From Prado023 sp963798745 (GTDB lineage: Bacteria > Actinomycetota > Actinomycetes > S36-B12 > CAIYMF01), in assembly GCA_963798745.1 (NCBI GenBank), contig CAWCUF010000009.1:62001-126000 (forward strand): a DNA stretch of 64,000 nt, given 5' to 3'. Positions 60,352 to 64,000 of the stretch are shown here, piece by piece; positions within the stretch are counted from its first letter, which is position 1; each line of letters begins with the position of its first letter. The translations under genes and the position numbers were made by a program. The notes under the pieces are model-generated. The model made no database searches. It was not told the DNA's origin and was given only the letters and a program-made list of their open reading frames with translations.

Positions 60352-61266
60352 CTACCCGGTGGTCCCCCGCAGCAGGACTCCGGTGGCGATCTCCAGGACG
60401 CATAGGGCCACGAGCCGTACGGTGCGTGCATCCTGAGCATCCGCGCTCGCATCCACCTCGGTGAGGTCCATGCTGACCACCCGGCGGTCCCGGGCGGCCA
60501 ATCGGGCGGCCGTGCGCAGCTCCTCGGCGCTGATCCCACCGGGCAGCGAAGCCGGACAGGCGGGCGCCACTGCGCGGTCGCAGACGTCCACGTCGAGGTC
60601 GACGTGGACGCGACCGGTGGGACCCGAGCCGGCGATCTCCAGGGCCTGGGCCATGGCATCGGCCATCCCGCGCCGCGCCAGTTCGGCGCGGGTGATCACC
60701 GTGATGCCGTGCTCCCGGGCCCGGGCGGCGTACTGGGGGGAGTTGGCGAAGTCGGCGATGCCGACCTGCACGATGCGCTGGCCTGACATCCCGAGATCGA
60801 GCAGCTGGCGCACGGGGGACCCGTTGGAGGCTCCCTCGCGCAGGTCGTGATGGGCGTCGAGGGTGATCAGGCCGTCGGCGCGGGCGCCGTGCGCCACGGC
60901 CCTGGTGATCGAGTTGTCCCCGCCGAGCGCGAGCACGAGCGCGTCGGGGACCGTGCGGACGGCGTCGACGGTCTCACGGCGGCCGCTGGGGGTGTCGGGA
61001 TCGCGGACGTCGCCGAGGTCGACGAGCATCAGGTCAGCCAGGTCCAGGTGCTCGCTGGTTGCGTAGGTCGAGAATCCGGCCAGGGCGGCGCGCACGGCCG
61101 CCGGCGTGCCGTCGGCGCGGCTCGGGGACAGCGATGTGGTGTGCGCGGGCACGCCGAGCAGTGCCATCTGCGGGCGGCGTGGGTGCTGGTCGCATGGCCG
61201 GCCGTGCTCGGCGGTGCAGGCCTGGATCCAGTCCGATGCGCGGGGCCAATTCGGGTCCTCAGCCAT
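60352..61266 (-). CDS. hutG: Formimidoylglutamase (ureohydrolase family)
   Basis: 304-aa manganese hydrolase of the arginase fold, converting N-formimino-L-glutamate to glutamate and formamide, the last step of the hut pathway. Metal motifs: LGGDNSITRAVAHG (Asn where most ureohydrolases have His), LDAHHDLREG, and VHVDLDVDVCDRAVAPACPAS (quoted as HVDLDVDVCD). The GGDN variant occurs, as far as I recall, in other actinobacterial HutG proteins. ATG 61266 overlaps the hutI stop by 8 bp. Confidence 0.9.
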   Translation of the reverse strand: MAEDPNWPRASDWIQACTAEHGRPCDQHPRRPQMALLGVPAHTTSLSPSRADGTPAAVRAALAGFSTYATSEHLDLADLMLVDLGDVRDPDTPSGRRETVDAVRTVPDALVLALGGDNSITRAVAHGARADGLITLDAHHDLREGASNGSPVRQLLDLGMSGQRIVQVGIADFANSPQYAARAREHGITVITRAELARRGMADAMAQALEIAGSGPTGRVHVDLDVDVCDRAVAPACPASLPGGISAEELRTAARLAARDRRVVSMDLTEVDASADAQDARTVRLVALCVLEIATGVLLRGTTG

Positions 61267-62569
61267 GCTGTCCCCGATTGGCGGGGCGCACCGGGGCACC
61301 GGCTCGCCACACCTGGTCGATCAGGTCCACGCCCGGACGGTACGCCAGGTGCACATGGCTGGGGGCGCCGAGCGCGATCACGTCCGCTGAAGAGCCGACG
61401 GCGATCCGGCCCACGTCGGTGCGGCGCAACGCGGCTGCCCCGCCCACGGTGGCGGCGGCCAGGGCCTCGGCCGGGGTCATCCGCAGCTGGCTGACCGCGA
61501 GCGCGATGCACAACGGCATGGACGTCGTGTAGGACGTGCCCGGGTTGCAGTCGGTGGCCAGGGCCACCGTGGCCCCGGCCGCCAGCAGCCGGCGAGCGTC
61601 CGGGAACGGCGACCGGGTGCCCAGTTCGGCCCCGGGCAGCAGGGTGGCCACCGTCCCGGACTCGGCCAGCGCGGTGACGTCCGATGTGCTCAGGAAGGTG
61701 CAGTGGTCCGCCGACGCCGCTCCGTGGGCCGTCGCCAGCGCAACACCGGCGCCGGGCCGCAGCTGGTTGGCGTGCACGCGCAGGCCCAGGCCCGCGGCGC
61801 TCGCCGCCGCGAGCACGACATGGGCCTCGACGGCGTCGAACGCGCCGCGCTCGACGAACACGTCGGCCCAGCGGACGTGCGGGGCGCACGCGGCCAGCAT
61901 CGGGCCGGTGACCAGGTCCAGATAGCCGGCGCGGTCCTCGGCATGGTCGCCCGGCACGACGTGGGCGCCGAGGAAGGTGACCTCGTCGGTGAACTCCGCG
62001 GCGATCCGGGCGGCCCGCGCCTCGTCGGCGACAGTCAGCCCATAGCCGGTCTTGATCTCGAAGGTGGTGCTCCCCGTCGTCACGAGTTCTGCGACCAGGC
62101 GGGCGATGCCTACGCGCAGGTCGTCGTCGCTGGCCGCACGGGTGGCGGCGACTGTGGCGTGGATGCCGCCCGCGGAGTAGGGCCGGCCGGCCATCCTGGC
62201 GGCGAACTCCGCGCTCCGGTCCCCGGCGAACACCAGGTGGGCGTGCGAGTCCACGAACCCGGGGATGACGGCGCCACCGTGGGCGTCGTAGCGCTGGTCG
62301 CACGAGGGCGCCCGGTCGGCGGGACCGATCCAGGCGACCCGACCGTTCTCGAGCACCACGGCGGCATCGGTCCGGATGCCCAGCGCCCACTCGTCGCGGG
62401 TGCTCCGGTCGGTCGGCGCTGGCCCCTCGGGGCTGTTGGTGACCAGCTCGCCGATCCCCTCGACGAGCAGGCTGGCGCCGCCTGTCGATGGCGCCCCGAG
62501 CCTTGTGTCATCGATCTGGCGTTCTAAGTGCCCGATCGATGACGCAAGGACGGGATCCACCACGTTCAC
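61259..62569 (-). CDS. hutI: Imidazolonepropionase
   Basis: 436-aa zinc/iron amidohydrolase opening the imidazolone ring to formimidoylglutamate. Motifs: IPGFVDSHAHLVFAGDRSAEF, EIKTGYGLT, HVVPGDHAED, LGLRVHANQLRPG, SADHCTFLS and LATDCNPGTS. GTG 62569 overlaps the hutU stop (GTGA). A ~31-residue N-terminal extension precedes the usual LLVEGIGELVTN start of the family, and a 15-bp stem-loop lies in its codons; no alternative start codon exists closer to the family start. Confidence 0.92.
   Translation of the reverse strand: MNVVDPVLASSIGHLERQIDDTRLGAPSTGGASLLVEGIGELVTNSPEGPAPTDRSTRDEWALGIRTDAAVVLENGRVAWIGPADRAPSCDQRYDAHGGAVIPGFVDSHAHLVFAGDRSAEFAARMAGRPYSAGGIHATVAATRAASDDDLRVGIARLVAELVTTGSTTFEIKTGYGLTVADEARAARIAAEFTDEVTFLGAHVVPGDHAEDRAGYLDLVTGPMLAACAPHVRWADVFVERGAFDAVEAHVVLAAASAAGLGLRVHANQLRPGAGVALATAHGAASADHCTFLSTSDVTALAESGTVATLLPGAELGTRSPFPDARRLLAAGATVALATDCNPGTSYTTSMPLCIALAVSQLRMTPAEALAAATVGGAAALRRTDVGRIAVGSSADVIALGAPSHVHLAYRPGVDLIDQVWRAGAPVRPANRGQHG
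62502..62548. other. Inverted repeat at the hutU-hutI junction
   Basis: Arms 62502-62516 (CTTGTGTCATCGATC) and 62534-62548 pair over 15 bp with one mismatch around a 17-nt loop. It lies in the first 25 codons of hutI, about 20 bp after the hutU stop on the transcript. Could be a processing or attenuating structure, or the scar of a small element. Confidence 0.55.
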
Positions 62570-64000
62570 CGCTCCTGCATCGGGATGCGCAGGCCCGCCC
62601 CGGTCGCCACCCGGGCGGCGCTGTCGTACCCGGCATCGACATGGCGGAGCACGCCCGTCGCCGGATCGTTGGTGAGCACCCGCTCCAGCTTCTGGGCAGC
62701 CAGGTCGCTGCCGTCGGCCACCGAGACCTGTCCGGCATGGATCGAACGACCGATCCCCACGCCGCCCCCGTGGTGGATCGACACCCAGGAGGCACCGGAG
62801 GCCGTGTTGACCAGCGCGTTGAGCAGGGGCCAGTCGGCGATCGCATCCGACCCGTCGAGCATCGCCTCGGTCTCCCGGTACGGCGAGGCCACCGAGCCGG
62901 TGTCCAGGTGATCGCGACCGATCACGATCGGGGCGGCGATCGCCCCCGAGGCCACCAGCGCGTTGAACTCCAGGCCGGCCCGGTCCCGCTCCCCCTGGCC
63001 CAGCCAGCAGATCCGCGCGGGCAGGCCCTGGGGCCTGATGCGCTGCCCGGCGGCCCGGATCCAGCGCGACAGCGGCTCGTTGTCGGGGAACAGCCGCAGC
63101 ACGGCGGCGTCGGTGGTGGCGATGTCTGCGGGGTCCCCCGACAGCGCCACCCAGCGGAACGGGCCGCGCCCCTGGCAGAACAGTGGCCGGATGTAGGCCG
63201 GCACGAACCCGGGGAAGTCGAACGCCCGGGCGTAGCCGGCCGACTGCGCCTCGCCGCGGATCGAGTTGCCGTAGTCGAACACCTCGGCGCCGGCGTCGAG
63301 GAACCCGACCATCGCCTCGACGTGCCGGGCCATGGACTCCCGCGCCCGCGCCGTGAACCCCTCGGGGTCCGCGGCCGCCAGCTCGTGCCACTGCTCGACG
63401 CTGACCCCGACCGGGCAGTAGGCCAGCGGATCGTGCGCGGAGGTCTGGTCTGTCACGATGTCGATGGCCACGCCTCGGCGCAGCAGCTCGGGCAGGACCT
63501 CGGCGGCGTTGCCGACCACGCCGATGCTGTGGGCCCGCCGCTGCGCCTTCGCCGCCAGCGCCTTGTTGGTCGCCTCGTCGAGGTCGTCGGTCCACTCATC
63601 CAGATAGCGGTGCTCCACCCGCCGCGCCAACCGGGTCGCATCCACGTCCACGATCAGGCACACCCCGCCGTTGAGGGTCACGGCCAACGGCTGCGCACCG
63701 CCCATGCCCCCGCACCCGGCGGTCAGGGTCACAGTGCCCGCCAGATCGCCGCCGAACCGCTTGGCGGCCACCGCGGCGAACGTCTCGTAGGTGCCCTGCA
63801 CGATGCCCTGCGTCCCGATGTAGATCCACGATCCGGCGGTCATCTGGCCGTACATGGTCAGCCCCAGGGCCTCCAGCCGACGGAACTCCGGCCAGGTGGC
63901 CCAGTCACCGACCAGGTTGGAGTTGGCGATCAGCACGCGCGGCGCCCACTCGTGGGTACGCAGGACACCGACGGGGCGGCCCGACTGGACGAGCATCGTC
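62566..64000 (-). CDS. hutU: Urocanate hydratase (5' truncated by window)
   Basis: At least 477 of about 550 residues are present; the start lies beyond the right edge (the frame stays open past the Met codon at 63996). Motifs: LVQSGRPVGVLRTHEWAPRVLIAN (quoted as VQSGRPVGVLRTHEWAPRV), TVTLTAGCGGMGGAQPLAVTL (NAD-binding, GCGGMGGAQP), HDPLAYCPVG, DYGNSIRGEA, PLFCQGRGPFRWVALSG (active Cys) and ASGASWVSIHHGGGVG. NAD+-dependent conversion of urocanate to imidazolone propionate. First visible gene of hutU-hutI-hutG. Confidence 0.95.
   Translation of the reverse strand, partial: TMLVQSGRPVGVLRTHEWAPRVLIANSNLVGDWATWPEFRRLEALGLTMYGQMTAGSWIYIGTQGIVQGTYETFAAVAAKRFGGDLAGTVTLTAGCGGMGGAQPLAVTLNGGVCLIVDVDATRLARRVEHRYLDEWTDDLDEATNKALAAKAQRRAHSIGVVGNAAEVLPELLRRGVAIDIVTDQTSAHDPLAYCPVGVSVEQWHELAAADPEGFTARARESMARHVEAMVGFLDAGAEVFDYGNSIRGEAQSAGYARAFDFPGFVPAYIRPLFCQGRGPFRWVALSGDPADIATTDAAVLRLFPDNEPLSRWIRAAGQRIRPQGLPARICWLGQGERDRAGLEFNALVASGAIAAPIVIGRDHLDTGSVASPYRETEAMLDGSDAIADWPLLNALVNTASGASWVSIHHGGGVGIGRSIHAGQVSVADGSDLAAQKLERVLTNDPATGVLRHVDAGYDSAARVATGAGLRIPMQER

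Noticed and set aside
1..64000. tRNA or rRNA genes
   Set aside because: No cloverleaf with a GTTCGA-type T arm and no rRNA-like conserved blocks were recognised.

Overview
The window is very G+C-rich, densely coded DNA, with G/C at most third codon positions, frequent GTG starts and many 4-bp ATGA/GTGA gene overlaps. It carries a mycothiol synthase (mshD) beside a GlnR-like regulator, a mycoredoxin-like protein, an actinobacterial-type GlgA/GlgC pair, a Zur-controlled zinc ABC operon and GTTCAYC-type PHO boxes. Together these point to a chromosomal segment of an actinomycete (Actinomycetota); I cannot resolve order or genus. No rRNA, tRNA, CRISPR array or intact insertion sequence was seen. 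Both edge genes, a subtilisin at the left and hutU at the right, run off the window.

Layout. 0-5.5 kb: secreted subtilisin, cupin, CoA-disulfide-reductase-type flavoprotein, META-domain lipoprotein and a secreted endonuclease/exonuclease/phosphatase-fold protein. 5.5-8.8 kb: zinc uptake (znuABC, minus) divergent from zur, with a candidate Zur box between. 9-12 kb: pncB, a lipoprotein and a hemolysin-III family membrane protein. 12.0-13.4 kb: a decayed patch holding the C-terminal remnant of a ParE/RelE-like toxin and the 3' end of an EamA transporter. 13.4-18.2 kb: an uncharacterised operon of ATP-grasp enzyme plus two alpha/beta-hydrolase esterases, with a third hydrolase divergent from it. 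18.2-19.1 kb: a two-gene fluoride channel (crcB pair). 20.2-23.5 kb: a TPP riboswitch followed by a thiamine-type ECF transporter in which the double ATPase and the T component are fused through a Pro/Ala repeat linker. 23.5-27.1 kb: frameshifted crotonase, hexose-phosphate mutarotase, dCMP-type deaminase, aquaporin, glutaredoxin. 27.4-31.5 kb: M20 amidohydrolase plus YbdK-type carboxylate-amine ligase, divergent from a gamma-glutamyltransferase. 31.6-37.4 kb: GH13 hydrolase, a three-gene MacB-type ABC exporter and a SpoIID-domain protein. 37.5-42.3 kb: AIM24, PiT phosphate permease, DUF445 protein, M20 peptidase. 42.5-46.5 kb: glgA with an unknown 503-aa downstream partner, divergent from glgC. 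46.6-47.9 kb: small CxCGW protein, copper chaperone, HMG-CoA-lyase-like enzyme. 48-57.8 kb: phosphate and polyphosphate block (pstSCAB, SRPBCC, MutT1-like, CYTH/CHAD protein, ppk1). 57.8-60.3 kb: mshD, glnR, thioredoxin-like gene. 60.3-64 kb: hutU-hutI-hutG.

How the genes fit together. Phosphorus handling recurs: high-affinity import (Pst), low-affinity import (PiT), polyphosphate synthesis (Ppk1), a polyphosphate-associated CHAD protein and a MutT1-like NUDIX/phosphatase, with PHO-box-like repeats upstream of pstS and near pit. Zinc uptake is organised as a self-contained Zur regulon, and thiamine uptake sits under a riboswitch.

The main items for a second look are a ~100-bp palindromic repeat present three times in intergenic DNA, the esterase/esterase/ATP-grasp operon of unknown pathway, the 503-aa unknown co-transcribed with glgA, the single-base frameshift in the crotonase, and a DnaA box next to a strong leaderless-type promoter upstream of the ABC exporter.
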